This document shows, piece by piece, positions 8,363 to 17,425 of a DNA stretch of 64,000 bases. The translations under genes and the position numbers were made by a program. The notes below the pieces were generated by a model, which saw nothing but the letters and a program-made list of their open reading frames with translations, ran no database searches and had not been told where the DNA came from. Within the stretch, counting starts at the first letter, position 1. The number at the start of each line of letters is the position of its first letter. Source of the stretch: Halovibrio salipaludis (GTDB lineage: Bacteria; Pseudomonadota; Gammaproteobacteria; Pseudomonadales; Oleiphilaceae); the NCBI RefSeq assembly GCF_002286965.1, contig NZ_NSKD01000002.1:372001-436000 (forward strand), read 5' to 3'.

Positions 8363-9375
8363 TGCCCGTCTCCCTGAGAAAACCGCTCGCGCGCGGCAAG
8401 CAACAACTCGCCGTCGGAGTCCCCACCCATGATGAACCAGCCCTGTTCGGGGTCTGCATCATCCGGTAATGCTGAGCGTACAAAGAATGCCGGCTGTGTC
8501 CTGCCCCGGAAAAAACCGCAATGCTCAAAGGCCTTCCCCATGGCGGCGCTGCTCGTGGTGACGGTAAACACCGTGGCATTCGGGTGGTCCACCATGCATC
8601 GCGTTACCATTGACCGCATCAGTGCACTTTCGTCGGGGGCCCCGACCCAGTCGACAACGCGCACCGTGGCCTCGTTCACGCGCACGACCATAACGGCCTC
8701 GAGCTTTTCATCGGCATCCCGGGCCACCAGGAAGCGGTAATCCGCCAGGGGATGCCGCTGGTATCTCCAGTCCAGGTATTGATAATCGCGTACCACCGCC
8801 TTGGTAAAACGCTGGCAAATACTTTCCCAGAGTGCGTCGACTTCGGCTGCTTCAGGAAGCGAATCCTGCCATTGAAGATGCCCCTGATGAGCAGGCAGTG
8901 AACCTCCGGTAAGCCGGTTAAGGAACTGGAGGCAGCGCAGCAGATGGTCACGCAGCGACTGGCTCCGGCGGAGATGACGATAGGTCCAGACATCCGGGCT
9001 TCGTCGCCAGCCCATGTGGCCCAGAACCGACGCGGCCCTGGCACTCACGCCGAAGGACATGATGACGGGCCCCTTTTCCATCAGGGCTTCCTTGATGGTG
9101 CGGCCAAGGCCCTGCCCCCGGAAGCTGGCGTCAACGTAGAAATCGCAGCTCCAGATCCCGTCTACCCGTTCGCCCAGGTAGATCATGCGTGCCGGCATGA
9201 CCCCGTTGAAACCGACCACCCGATCGCCCTCCACAAGGACCACCGGATCGAAATCCCGAACCATGGCCGGGTCCTCGAACTGCCAGTCCCAGATGCGGTC
9301 CTTGAACGGGGCATCATCCAGGAGTTTGAGGATGCCCGGGCGGTGTTCCGGGCGGTACTGGTTCAACTCTGCCAT
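8359..9375 (-). CDS. GNAT-family N-acetyltransferase
   Basis: A 338-residue protein with a GNAT fold in the N-terminal half. It opens MAELNQYRPEHRPGILKLL, and the acetyl-CoA pyrophosphate-binding motif appears as FRGQGLGRTI (Q/RxxGxG/A) near residue 95. The C-terminal half resembles a second, degenerate GNAT domain. It overlaps the asparagine synthetase-like gene by 13 bases upstream and the GT2 gene by 4 downstream. Given this packing it probably acetylates an amino sugar of the EPS unit; protein acetylation cannot be excluded. Confidence 0.78.
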   Translation of the reverse strand: MAELNQYRPEHRPGILKLLDDAPFKDRIWDWQFEDPAMVRDFDPVVLVEGDRVVGFNGVMPARMIYLGERVDGIWSCDFYVDASFRGQGLGRTIKEALMEKGPVIMSFGVSARAASVLGHMGWRRSPDVWTYRHLRRSQSLRDHLLRCLQFLNRLTGGSLPAHQGHLQWQDSLPEAAEVDALWESICQRFTKAVVRDYQYLDWRYQRHPLADYRFLVARDADEKLEAVMVVRVNEATVRVVDWVGAPDESALMRSMVTRCMVDHPNATVFTVTTSSAAMGKAFEHCGFFRGRTQPAFFVRSALPDDADPEQGWFIMGGDSDGELLLAARERFSQGDGQ

Positions 9376-11303
9376 GCGTTTCCGTCACTGTATTCATCGT
9401 GCCATGCCTGGAACATGAGTATGCCCCAGAGTTCAGCGCTGTAGTCCTCCCGGCCCCGCTGGTGTTCCCGCCAGAGCCAGCGGATGGTTTCCGGCCGCCA
9501 GTATCCCTGTTCCTTCAACCGTTGGTGATCAAGCAACGGTTCCGCCCATTCGCGCAACGGGCCGCGCAACCATTGGCCAAGCGGGACTGCGAAGCCCTGC
9601 TTGGGCCGGTCGATCAGGTCCCTGGGCACGTGGCGATAAAGCACCTTCCGCAACACCTGTTTGCCTGTCCCCCCACTCATATTGAGTGCGGTCGGAAGTC
9701 CGAGCGCAAACTCCACGATACGCCGGTCCAGCATCGGTATCCGAGTTTCCAGGCTGCACGCCATAGCAGCACGGTCGACCTTGGTCAGGATGTCGTCCGG
9801 AAGGTACCAGTTCAGGTCCCGCCACATCAGGGTTTTGAGCGGATCCTGCCGGAGCTCTACCGGCAGGGCCCCGGTCAGGCCGTATTGAGGTTCATCGGCC
9901 GCTAACAGTGCCTCTTCCGGATGCGACCAGAACGAGACACGCTGGCGGTAGAATTCCGACAGGTCCTCCGCCGAGCTGATCGCCCGCTGTGCCCCCAGGC
10001 GGCGCTGGATGGCGAGCTTCCCCCGGCCCCACTGGGAAGGCACCAGGGTGCTGATCAACGGCGCTACCAATGCCGGGGGCAGCAGGGCCAGCAGCGTGCG
10101 CAGCCGGTTGGAAGTGCCCCAGCGTTCCTGCCAAGCCCGTGCCATACCCGGATAGCGGGTGTAGCCGCAGAACAGTTCATCCCCGCCATCGCCAGACAGT
10201 GCGACCGTCACGTGTTCCCGCGTCATCCTGCTGACAAGATAGGTGGGAATCTGCGATGAGTCGGCAAAGGGTTCATCATAGATCCTCGGAAGCCCGGGGA
10301 TCACTGCCAGCGCATCATCCGCGGAAACGTACAGCTCCGTGTGGTCAGTCTGCAGGTGCCGGGCGACTCGCGCCGCGTGTTCCGCTTCGTTGTAACCCGG
10401 TTCATCGAAGCCAATGCTGAAGGTCCGGATCGGATCGCTGGCATGCTTCTGCATCAGCGCCGCAACGGTGGAGGAGTCCACCCCACCCGACAGGAAGGCG
10501 CCCAGGGGCACATCCGAGATCATCTGGTCCCGGATCACCTCCTCCAGAAGGGATTCCAATCTATGAGAAGCCTGTTCGGTATCACCGTGCCAGGTATCGC
10601 CAATGAAAGACGCCATGCGCCAATAACGGTCGACCACCGGCTCACGCTCCGGGGTGTCCAGGTCAAGACGCAACCATGAAGCGGGCGGCAGCTTGAAAAT
10701 GCCCTCATGGATGGAATGCGGCGCCGGAATCAGGTTGTGGCGCAGCAGCAGGGGCAAGGCCTGTTGATTGATGCGCCCCTGCCAGTCCGGATGCCGACGC
10801 AGGGCCTTGAGTTCGGAACCAAACAGGAAGGTGCTGCCCTGCCAGCCGTAATACAGGGGCTTCTCCCCCATCCGATCCCGGGCGAGATAAAGTGCCCTCT
10901 CCTCGCGATCCAGCACGGCAATGGCAAACATACCGTTGAACCGGTCCAGGGACTCCTGCAACCCCCAGTGCTCGAACGCTGCCAGCATGACTTCCGTATC
11001 CGAATGGCCCCGGAATGGGTATCCCAGACCATCCAGGTCCCGGCGGAGATCCATGAAGTTGTAGATCTCACCGTTGAACACCATCACGAACCGACCGGAG
11101 GCGGACACCATGGGCTGGGCACCGGCCGGTGAGAGATCCTGGATGGAGAGGCGGCGATGCACCATCCCGATGCCCACCTCGCCATCCAGCCAGGTCCCCT
11201 GGGCGTCAGGCCCCCGGTGATGAAGAGCGGCGCCCATGGTCTCAAGAAGCGTCTCCGCATCCGGTTGTACGCCCGTTCGCCAGAACCCAGCCAGTCCACA
11301 CAT
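9363..11303 (-). CDS. asnB: Asparagine synthetase-like glutamine amidotransferase
   Basis: A 646-residue protein with the two AsnB domains. The N-terminal glutaminase begins MCGLAGFW, so Cys2 becomes the catalytic N-terminal nucleophile, and contains HRRLSIQDLS and FNGEIYN. The C-terminal synthetase has the ATP-pyrophosphatase loop LSGGVDSS near residue 260. Free-asparagine synthesis is possible, but many EPS and O-antigen loci carry such a protein to amidate a uronic acid or other carboxylate, which fits the dehydrogenase at 37.5 kb. It starts 2 bases after the flippase gene. XrtA systems often contain an amidotransferase; assignment to that exact subfamily is not made. Confidence 0.88.
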   Translation of the reverse strand: MCGLAGFWRTGVQPDAETLLETMGAALHHRGPDAQGTWLDGEVGIGMVHRRLSIQDLSPAGAQPMVSASGRFVMVFNGEIYNFMDLRRDLDGLGYPFRGHSDTEVMLAAFEHWGLQESLDRFNGMFAIAVLDREERALYLARDRMGEKPLYYGWQGSTFLFGSELKALRRHPDWQGRINQQALPLLLRHNLIPAPHSIHEGIFKLPPASWLRLDLDTPEREPVVDRYWRMASFIGDTWHGDTEQASHRLESLLEEVIRDQMISDVPLGAFLSGGVDSSTVAALMQKHASDPIRTFSIGFDEPGYNEAEHAARVARHLQTDHTELYVSADDALAVIPGLPRIYDEPFADSSQIPTYLVSRMTREHVTVALSGDGGDELFCGYTRYPGMARAWQERWGTSNRLRTLLALLPPALVAPLISTLVPSQWGRGKLAIQRRLGAQRAISSAEDLSEFYRQRVSFWSHPEEALLAADEPQYGLTGALPVELRQDPLKTLMWRDLNWYLPDDILTKVDRAAMACSLETRIPMLDRRIVEFALGLPTALNMSGGTGKQVLRKVLYRHVPRDLIDRPKQGFAVPLGQWLRGPLREWAEPLLDHQRLKEQGYWRPETIRWLWREHQRGREDYSAELWGILMFQAWHDEYSDGNAWQS

Positions 11304-11305
11304 CG

Positions 11306-12844
11306 TCAGTCGTCCCCTGGTGGTCCGTCAGAGACTGGTTGACGCCTGATCCGCGCCACTAGCCACTGACGCTCATCCCTGTTCATTGCCAAGCCCCAGA
11401 AGGCCAGGCCATAAATAGCCGCTCCCAGCAAAATGGCCGCCACAATCCGCCCATAGCCCGTCAGCCCCCACTCAACACGCAACCAGAGCACAACCGCCCC
11501 CATGATCAGTGTGGGAATCACGGCCGGCAGCAGGCAGCGGCGCACGTACTGGCTCATGGTAATGCCAAGATGATGACAGGCCTTTCGCAGGAAAATCGGG
11601 GTAACCACGAAAACCGGGAACACCGAACCGAGCGCCGCCCCGATCACGCCGATCTCGGTAACGGCCCACACGCTCAGGCCCAGATTTGCCAGAGCAGCAA
11701 TGGGCGCCACCCGTGCGAATATGCCGTGCTCATTGATGGCCGTCAGGTAGCGGCTGGCAAAGGGATTGAGCTTCGGGACGACGATGTAGAGGGCGATCAG
11801 CACGATAATGGCGTTGACCGTTTCCGGATCGAACTGCCCCTTCATCCAGATCTCGATGAAGGGCGTGCCGACCAGGCTGACACCGAGCCCCATGGGCAGC
11901 ACAAGACCCACCAGAACCTTGCTGGACAATAGATAGACGCGCTTGATCCGGTGGGCCTGCCCCCGTGCGTTGAGATCACTGAACAGAGGCATGAAGGCAT
12001 GGCTGAGGGTCATGGTGATGCTGTTGACGTATCCAACCAATGTGAACGGTATGGTATAGATCGGTACCATGGATGGTCCCAGAAGCGCACCGATCACCAA
12101 CCGGTCCGACATTGTCTCAATCTTCTGCGCTGCTCCCTGGATGAAAGACTTTGACCCAAACTGGAGCATTTCCCGGAGTTGAGGCCACCGGAACTCCCGC
12201 AAATCAGGATAGATTGCACCCACGCGGCCTGGTGTCAGCATCAGTGAAAAAAGGATGAGCTTGATCAGAGCAAAAGCAGCCGAAAGCCCGGTAAAGAGCA
12301 ACAGGGCGTTGGCAGGTGTCATGTACAGGTAACTGAGGACCGAGATTCCAACTGTACCCGTTATGTTGATCACGTTTTTCAGGTAATAGCGCTGGAGCCC
12401 CTCAAGAAAACTTTCAGAGACGAATCTGGGAAAGGCAAACATTACCTGAATCCCGATGATCATCAGAAAAAGCGTATATTTTCGTGTTTCTGAACCATCC
12501 TGTTCCAGCAGGATACTTGGGAACCATAAGGCCCAAAGCCAGAAAAAAAGCGCTAACAAAATGCCAATGGCGATCATGAAAACGAGGCTTGAAGCGTAGA
12601 CACGTATGAGTTGCTCGCGATCCCCGTGTGCGTTGTGCATCGAGGCAAACCGGCTCACTGTAGGGCGCATTCCGAGATCCATCATGCCCATGTAGCCGAT
12701 CAGCGCCAGTACCATCTCCCGTAATCCGTAATCATGGTGGCCCATCATCTCCAGATAGAACGGTGCCATCAGGAATGTCACAACCATGCTGACAACAAGC
12801 TGGACAACGTTTGAGCCTGTGTTGATGAGCAAGCGCTTAAGCAT
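11306..12844 (-). CDS. Wzx-type oligosaccharide flippase
   Basis: A 512-residue inner-membrane protein with about 12-14 hydrophobic segments of the polysaccharide-transport (MOP/MATE) superfamily. It begins MLKRLLINTGSNVVQLVVSM, the typical first helix of Wzx proteins. It would flip undecaprenyl-linked EPS repeat units to the periplasmic face for the Wzy-like polymerase at 15155-16525. It is placed between the ATP-grasp and amidotransferase genes with short gaps. Sequence alone does not give the cargo. Confidence 0.85.
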   Translation of the reverse strand: MLKRLLINTGSNVVQLVVSMVVTFLMAPFYLEMMGHHDYGLREMVLALIGYMGMMDLGMRPTVSRFASMHNAHGDREQLIRVYASSLVFMIAIGILLALFFWLWALWFPSILLEQDGSETRKYTLFLMIIGIQVMFAFPRFVSESFLEGLQRYYLKNVINITGTVGISVLSYLYMTPANALLLFTGLSAAFALIKLILFSLMLTPGRVGAIYPDLREFRWPQLREMLQFGSKSFIQGAAQKIETMSDRLVIGALLGPSMVPIYTIPFTLVGYVNSITMTLSHAFMPLFSDLNARGQAHRIKRVYLLSSKVLVGLVLPMGLGVSLVGTPFIEIWMKGQFDPETVNAIIVLIALYIVVPKLNPFASRYLTAINEHGIFARVAPIAALANLGLSVWAVTEIGVIGAALGSVFPVFVVTPIFLRKACHHLGITMSQYVRRCLLPAVIPTLIMGAVVLWLRVEWGLTGYGRIVAAILLGAAIYGLAFWGLAMNRDERQWLVARIRRQPVSDGPPGDD

Positions 12845-12853
12845 GGTATTCGT

Positions 12854-14023
12854 TCAGGTCCTTCCGGTAATCTGTTCCCAGAATTTGATCGCGTAGTACA
12901 TCAGGCTGGCCCATTTGTCGTCAGATGCCCAGAAGGCATCAACTACGGGAAGCGGTTTCCCATTTGAGCCCCGGTACCAAGGTCGCCCCCGTATCCGGCG
13001 CCGCAGAAGCAGGGACCAATCTCGCCATACCACGTCCTTTTGCTGCTGAGGCTGGTAAAGTTCCGGATGACCAATCGCATGTAAGTACGCAGCAAATATC
13101 AGGTTAACGCCGGCCGCTTCAGAGATTGCGACAAAATTGTCGGGCCGGAAGTTCGTCTCGATATAATAAAGTTCGCCGTTTCGCAGATCTTTCTTGAACT
13201 CGACACCAAGCACCCCGCCCACACCAAAGCATTCAAAGACCTTCCTTGCCCGTGCCTCTACATTAGGCTCCACTGCTGTGCGGCCAATATTGGTCCGCCC
13301 TTCCGGCCCGTCCACACACTTGTGACCTGTAATGATTTGCCGCACGCTACCATCCGGTGCACAGTCAGCCAGTGCGAACCATACGGAGGTCGCATTTCCC
13401 GGTATGTATTCCTGCAGGAGAATCCTGGTCTTTCCCCTAGCCAGTACGGGGGTGAGAACTGAGTTCAATTGCTCAAACGATTGAGCAACGAATACCTTCC
13501 CCGGAAAGTTGCCACGCTGAATATGGTCAAGCGGTCTTGCAATGACCGGCAGGCGCAAACGTGTCAATGCATCGGCGAGTTGGCCAGAATCCTTAACCGT
13601 CTCGCTGGCTGGTAATGGCACCCCGCAACGTCGAACCCATTCCAGCTGATGGTCCTTTCCTGCAAGTTCCGAGGCCTGCACGGGAGGTATGGTGGCGATC
13701 AATCCATCAGAGATTCGACCCCATAGTTCTGCCATGCGATCTACATCAAAATCACCCGCTGGGAACAGGACAGGTTTCCTCGAAAAGCCAGCGGTGAAGT
13801 TATTGATTAACTCCACAAGTGCGTCATTATCCAGACTACGGGCATCCATTACCCCGGTCACATAGCGGCTGACCCTCACGGCGGTAGGTGACTCTCCGCG
13901 TGTAACCAATGCATAAACAGGAACCCCCTGACGCCCGAGCGCCCGTACCTGCCCGAAAAGGTTAGGGTTCACCTGGCCAACCACCAACGCTGGATGTAGG
14001 GTTTCCTCTGACAGGAGCGTCAA
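12854..14023 (-). CDS. ATP-grasp carboxylate-amine ligase-like protein
   Basis: A 389-residue ATP-grasp fold: an N-terminal Rossmann-like region (ALVVGQVNPNLFGQVRALGRQG), nucleotide-binding segments near LPVIARPLD and ILLQEYIPG, and the metal-binding end VEFKKDLRNGELYYIETNFR. Such enzymes activate a carboxylate as acyl-phosphate and couple it to an amine or thiol. In polysaccharide loci, relatives are proposed to attach amino acids to sugars. The start overlaps nothing upstream (9 bases from the flippase start), and the gene ends at 12854. Its upstream neighbour on the strand is the GT4 gene, with a 4-base overlap. Substrate unknown. Confidence 0.8.
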   Translation of the reverse strand: MTLLSEETLHPALVVGQVNPNLFGQVRALGRQGVPVYALVTRGESPTAVRVSRYVTGVMDARSLDNDALVELINNFTAGFSRKPVLFPAGDFDVDRMAELWGRISDGLIATIPPVQASELAGKDHQLEWVRRCGVPLPASETVKDSGQLADALTRLRLPVIARPLDHIQRGNFPGKVFVAQSFEQLNSVLTPVLARGKTRILLQEYIPGNATSVWFALADCAPDGSVRQIITGHKCVDGPEGRTNIGRTAVEPNVEARARKVFECFGVGGVLGVEFKKDLRNGELYYIETNFRPDNFVAISEAAGVNLIFAAYLHAIGHPELYQPQQQKDVVWRDWSLLLRRRIRGRPWYRGSNGKPLPVVDAFWASDDKWASLMYYAIKFWEQITGRT

Positions 14024-15147
14024 GGTTTTACCCTCTCCAGGTCCTGATAAAGAGACCTGATAGCTTTTGCAGGACGATCTATGGCAAAGCGTTCCACTGC
14101 CTTCGACTGATAGGCTTCGAAGGCAGTCGTGCGGGATGGCAGGTCCTCAAGCTCCCGAATCAAAGCATCGCGCAGGGAACGGCTGTCCCCCGTATGGATC
14201 GTCTGGGCAGGCGATCCAGCGAGAATTTCCCGAAGCCCCACGCAGTCACTACCGACAATTGGGACGCCGGCAGCCATGGCTTCCATAGCAAGAAGCCCAC
14301 ATGCTTCCCAACGGGAAGGCATGGCTACCACATCCACCCCCTTCAGCGCCGCTGCCATATCGTTGGTCTGCTCGGCCTGGTGGAACAGGTCCCCCAACCC
14401 CTTTTCTCGCAGGTAGTCATAATCTTCGCGAATAAACGCCCCCCAACCAAAGGTGATGACATGAGGCAACGGCTCGAGAAGATTCTGTTCCCGTATGTCA
14501 GCCATTGCATCCACCAGCAGCCGGAACCCTTTCTGGTTCATGAAGCGACCGAAGAAGCCGATGATCGGGGTATCAGGCGCAATCCCGAACTCCTCCCTCA
14601 GGTTCCGGGGGGTACCATCCCGGAAATATTCGGCGTCCACTCCGTGGAGGATGCCGTGAATCCGGGATGGGGAGACTTTCGGGAAAAACGTCCGGAAGTT
14701 CTCTGCGGCGTCCTCGGTGACGGCATGGATGCCGGTCATGCGAGCGAAAAGTCGTGCCATGACCCAATGGCGTATGCGATTGCTGGCCCCCTGGAACTGG
14801 GCGTGTAGGAATACATCATGGGCCGTCATCAGGTGGGGAGTGCGGCCGCCCAGCCCCAGGGAAATTTCGGTCAGCAAGCCTGCAGAGAACCCATGGGAGT
14901 GGATCAGATCATAGTTGCCTGTCTGGTGGGCCCGCCGAACCTGGCGTACAAATGCCAGGTTAGAGGACTCCGCCTCTACCACCTTGATTCGCCCTTCCGG
15001 CAGAAATTCGGAGAGATAGGCTGAGAGCCCCTGGTCCGGAGCGATCAGGGTAAAAGTGCAATCGCTGAAACAGGGCTGACCGTAGATGTAGCGGAAGAAC
15101 GTCCGTATTCCGCCTCCGGGCTGGAGTGCGGTCATCAGAATCTGCAT
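14020..15147 (-). CDS. GT4-family glycosyltransferase
   Basis: A 375-residue GT-B enzyme starting at MQILMTALQPGGGIRTF; a 33-residue upstream extension is rejected because it runs back into the Wzy gene. The Gly-rich N-terminal loop GGGIRTF, the HSHGFSAGLL segment and the donor-site PSRWEACGLLAMEAMAAG (E-x7-E) are clear. Cytoplasmic, and a likely contributor to repeat-unit assembly. It is 7 bases after the Wzy-like gene and its end overlaps the ATP-grasp start by 4 bases. Confidence 0.88.
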   Translation of the reverse strand: MQILMTALQPGGGIRTFFRYIYGQPCFSDCTFTLIAPDQGLSAYLSEFLPEGRIKVVEAESSNLAFVRQVRRAHQTGNYDLIHSHGFSAGLLTEISLGLGGRTPHLMTAHDVFLHAQFQGASNRIRHWVMARLFARMTGIHAVTEDAAENFRTFFPKVSPSRIHGILHGVDAEYFRDGTPRNLREEFGIAPDTPIIGFFGRFMNQKGFRLLVDAMADIREQNLLEPLPHVITFGWGAFIREDYDYLREKGLGDLFHQAEQTNDMAAALKGVDVVAMPSRWEACGLLAMEAMAAGVPIVGSDCVGLREILAGSPAQTIHTGDSRSLRDALIRELEDLPSRTTAFEAYQSKAVERFAIDRPAKAIRSLYQDLERVKP

Positions 15148-15154
15148 CGAGATG

Positions 15155-16525
15155 CTATCCCTTGCGGTACGACAACTTTCTGGCCAATGGGTAAACCGCT
15201 TTCGGTGCCGGCTCATTGGCCGATTCCGAGGGCTGGTGCTTCGCAATCCGCCCGTTCACGCAGCGCGCGAACACGATCACAAGACCACCAAACAGGTACC
15301 AGTAGTACTGGGACAGCCCATAGTAATTGATGCTGTATACCGCGTACATCCAGAAAACGGCGATCAGTGCCTTGTTGAGGTTTGCATAGTAACCCGTGAC
15401 GGCTTCGGGGTGCTCAAAGAGCAATTGGCCGTTTATACGGAGTCGTCGCCAGATGCGGTACAGGAAGGTGAGGAAGATGGCGGCGCCAATGATCCCGATT
15501 TCCGTAAACAGTTCAGCGTACAGGCTGTGGCTGGCCTTGGTGGAGCCGTGTGAATGGTATTTAGCCTCGGAAGTGGTTCCGAGGCCATGCCCTACAACCG
15601 GCCGCCTCAACCCAAGGCCCAATTCCTGAAAGAATCCTCCAATACGACCCTGGGCGGACGCTGCCCCCTGGGTATCCTCATCAATCAAAGAAAGATAACG
15701 ATCTTTCTGGATCGGGGACATGCTGTTCCAGCCAGCTATGGCCACGGCAACCGCCACAAGGATCAGCATGAACTTGCGGCTCGATTCCCTGAAAATCATC
15801 CAACCCACCACGAGCAGCGCAATAAAAGCCCCGCGGGACATAGTCTGAATGAGCGCGTAGAGCAGCAGCGGCATCAACGCCAGGTACAGGAGCTTGCGCG
15901 TAAAACGCCCCGTCCAGAGCAGATAATGCAGAAACGGGATGACCGTGACGATCACGAACCCCAGCTCGTTGGGGTTGATGACGTCGGCCGGCGCCCCGGC
16001 CAGCCTACCGGCGAATTCACCACCGCCGAGATATGTTTCTCCCCCCATATAACCCTGGGTGAAATGCAGGTATAGCGGTTCCAGAACCCGGAACAACTGA
16101 CAGCCGACAAACAGGGTCACTGCCTTTTTTAGACGGCCTTCGGTGTCCACGACAAGGACAGTGAACACCAGAAAAACAACCGCCTTAACAAAATCATCCA
16201 GATTGTGACGCACCACACTGCCCGGCCATTCAACCAGAGGCAACGACAACACCAGGTAGCCGATCAACACCATAAAAGTGCGCATGATGGGATCGCGGGT
16301 TGCCCCCGCGAACTTATCGCGCTGGATAAACAGCAACCCGCTCAGGCACAGAACCAGCAGTAACGTTGGCCGTACATCCCCATACACCGGAATACGTGAT
16401 GGAAACCGCAGGAAGAAATCCATCAGGAACCAGCAGTAGATGAAAAAGGTAATACTGGTGACCCGGGGGCGGTTCGGGTTGATGATTCCGACGGGGGACG
16501 CCTTAGAGGTGTAGTGGGCTGTCAA
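15155..16525 (-). CDS. O-antigen ligase/Wzy-like polysaccharide polymerase
   Basis: A 456-residue inner-membrane protein with about ten hydrophobic segments. The large periplasmic loop carries the family pattern: GHGLGTTSEAKYHSHG, then HSLYAELFTEIGIIGAA, matching the Wzy_C/ligase motif HNxyLxxxxexGxxG. With a flippase and chain-length protein in the same locus, the simplest role is EPS repeat-unit polymerase. It heads a run of minus-strand genes and is divergent from the sulfotransferase at 16616, so it may have its own promoter in the 90-base gap. Confidence 0.85.
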   Translation of the reverse strand: MTAHYTSKASPVGIINPNRPRVTSITFFIYCWFLMDFFLRFPSRIPVYGDVRPTLLLVLCLSGLLFIQRDKFAGATRDPIMRTFMVLIGYLVLSLPLVEWPGSVVRHNLDDFVKAVVFLVFTVLVVDTEGRLKKAVTLFVGCQLFRVLEPLYLHFTQGYMGGETYLGGGEFAGRLAGAPADVINPNELGFVIVTVIPFLHYLLWTGRFTRKLLYLALMPLLLYALIQTMSRGAFIALLVVGWMIFRESSRKFMLILVAVAVAIAGWNSMSPIQKDRYLSLIDEDTQGAASAQGRIGGFFQELGLGLRRPVVGHGLGTTSEAKYHSHGSTKASHSLYAELFTEIGIIGAAIFLTFLYRIWRRLRINGQLLFEHPEAVTGYYANLNKALIAVFWMYAVYSINYYGLSQYYWYLFGGLVIVFARCVNGRIAKHQPSESANEPAPKAVYPLARKLSYRKG

Positions 16526-16615
16526 TCCGGTATCCGTTTGGCTGTTCGCTGTTCCGTTGATCCGCTATGATGCCTGTCTTCGCGATCCGTATTCCAATCG
16601 CAGGGAAGGCTTAGC

Positions 16616-17425
16616 ATGGGATTTGTACAAGGGCTGTTTCAGAACCAGAACCGGTTCAAGCGGATGCTGCTTGGGAACCGGGTCGTCTTCCATCATGTGC
16701 CCAAATGCGCCGGCACCTCGGTGTCCCGTGCCCTCCGGGTGCGCTATGCGCTTTCCCAGGCCTCCATCGCGGCTCCCGCCACGGCGGATGTCATCAACCG
16801 CCAGTACGGTACCTCGGATTTCAGTAACCTGGAGCACTTCAACCGCATCCGCCGGTTCCGTGCAGAATTGTTGCATTATCTGATGTGGAAAGACACCTAT
16901 TTCATAGGCGGTCACGTGCCCTTTAATCGGGCCGCCTACGACCATCTGGGCAAGGGCTACCGGTTCATCACCGTCCTGAGGGATCCGGTGGAGCGGTTCA
17001 TCTCCGAGTACTTCTACAATCGAGGCCGTAACCATCAGGCGAGGATTGATGCCGACCTTGCGGAATACATCGAATCCCCGTTGGGCCAACGTAATGCTCT
17101 TCGATGCTGCGAATACTTTTCGGGTCAGCTTGATTTAGATCTGGAAGACCCGGAAAGCCTCAAACACAGAGCGAAAGATAACCTGAAGGCATTTGATGTT
17201 GTAGGTTTTACAGACAGCATGGGGGTATTTGAACAGAAAGTGCGACAAGCACTTAATGTACGTGTTTCCTTTGGGCGGGAAAACCAAGGAAATCGATCCT
17301 CTGCTGAAATAAACAAGGAAATAACGCCCGCATTGCGCAGCCGTTTAGAAGACCTTTGTAAACATGATCGAGAAATCTATGACTTTGCCAGAGACTTAGT
17401 TCTCCAGAGAGGGGAGAACTCATGA
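16616..17425 (+). CDS. Sulfotransferase (Sulfotransfer_2 type)
   Basis: A 269-residue PAPS-dependent sulfotransferase. The 5'-phosphosulfate loop is HHVPKCAGTSV (about residues 25-35) and the 3'-phosphate motif is RDPVERFISEYFY. Relatives sulfate carbohydrates such as chondroitin or heparan in animals and EPS in marine bacteria. It is the only plus-strand gene inside the EPS locus. A ribosome site AGGGAAGG lies before the ATG, and a -10-like TATGAT at 16566-16571 could serve it, with no convincing -35. Its last 49 bases overlap the end of the convergent deacetylase gene. The second half (from about 17.1 kb) is noticeably AT-richer than the first. Confidence 0.88.
   Translation: MGFVQGLFQNQNRFKRMLLGNRVVFHHVPKCAGTSVSRALRVRYALSQASIAAPATADVINRQYGTSDFSNLEHFNRIRRFRAELLHYLMWKDTYFIGGHVPFNRAAYDHLGKGYRFITVLRDPVERFISEYFYNRGRNHQARIDADLAEYIESPLGQRNALRCCEYFSGQLDLDLEDPESLKHRAKDNLKAFDVVGFTDSMGVFEQKVRQALNVRVSFGRENQGNRSSAEINKEITPALRSRLEDLCKHDREIYDFARDLVLQRGENS

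Noticed and set aside
16528-16543. GG-N10-GC pattern (CGGTATCCGTTTGGCT) before the sulfotransferase
   Set aside because: It has several mismatches to the sigma-54 consensus and overlaps the start region of the divergent polymerase gene; a chance match cannot be excluded.
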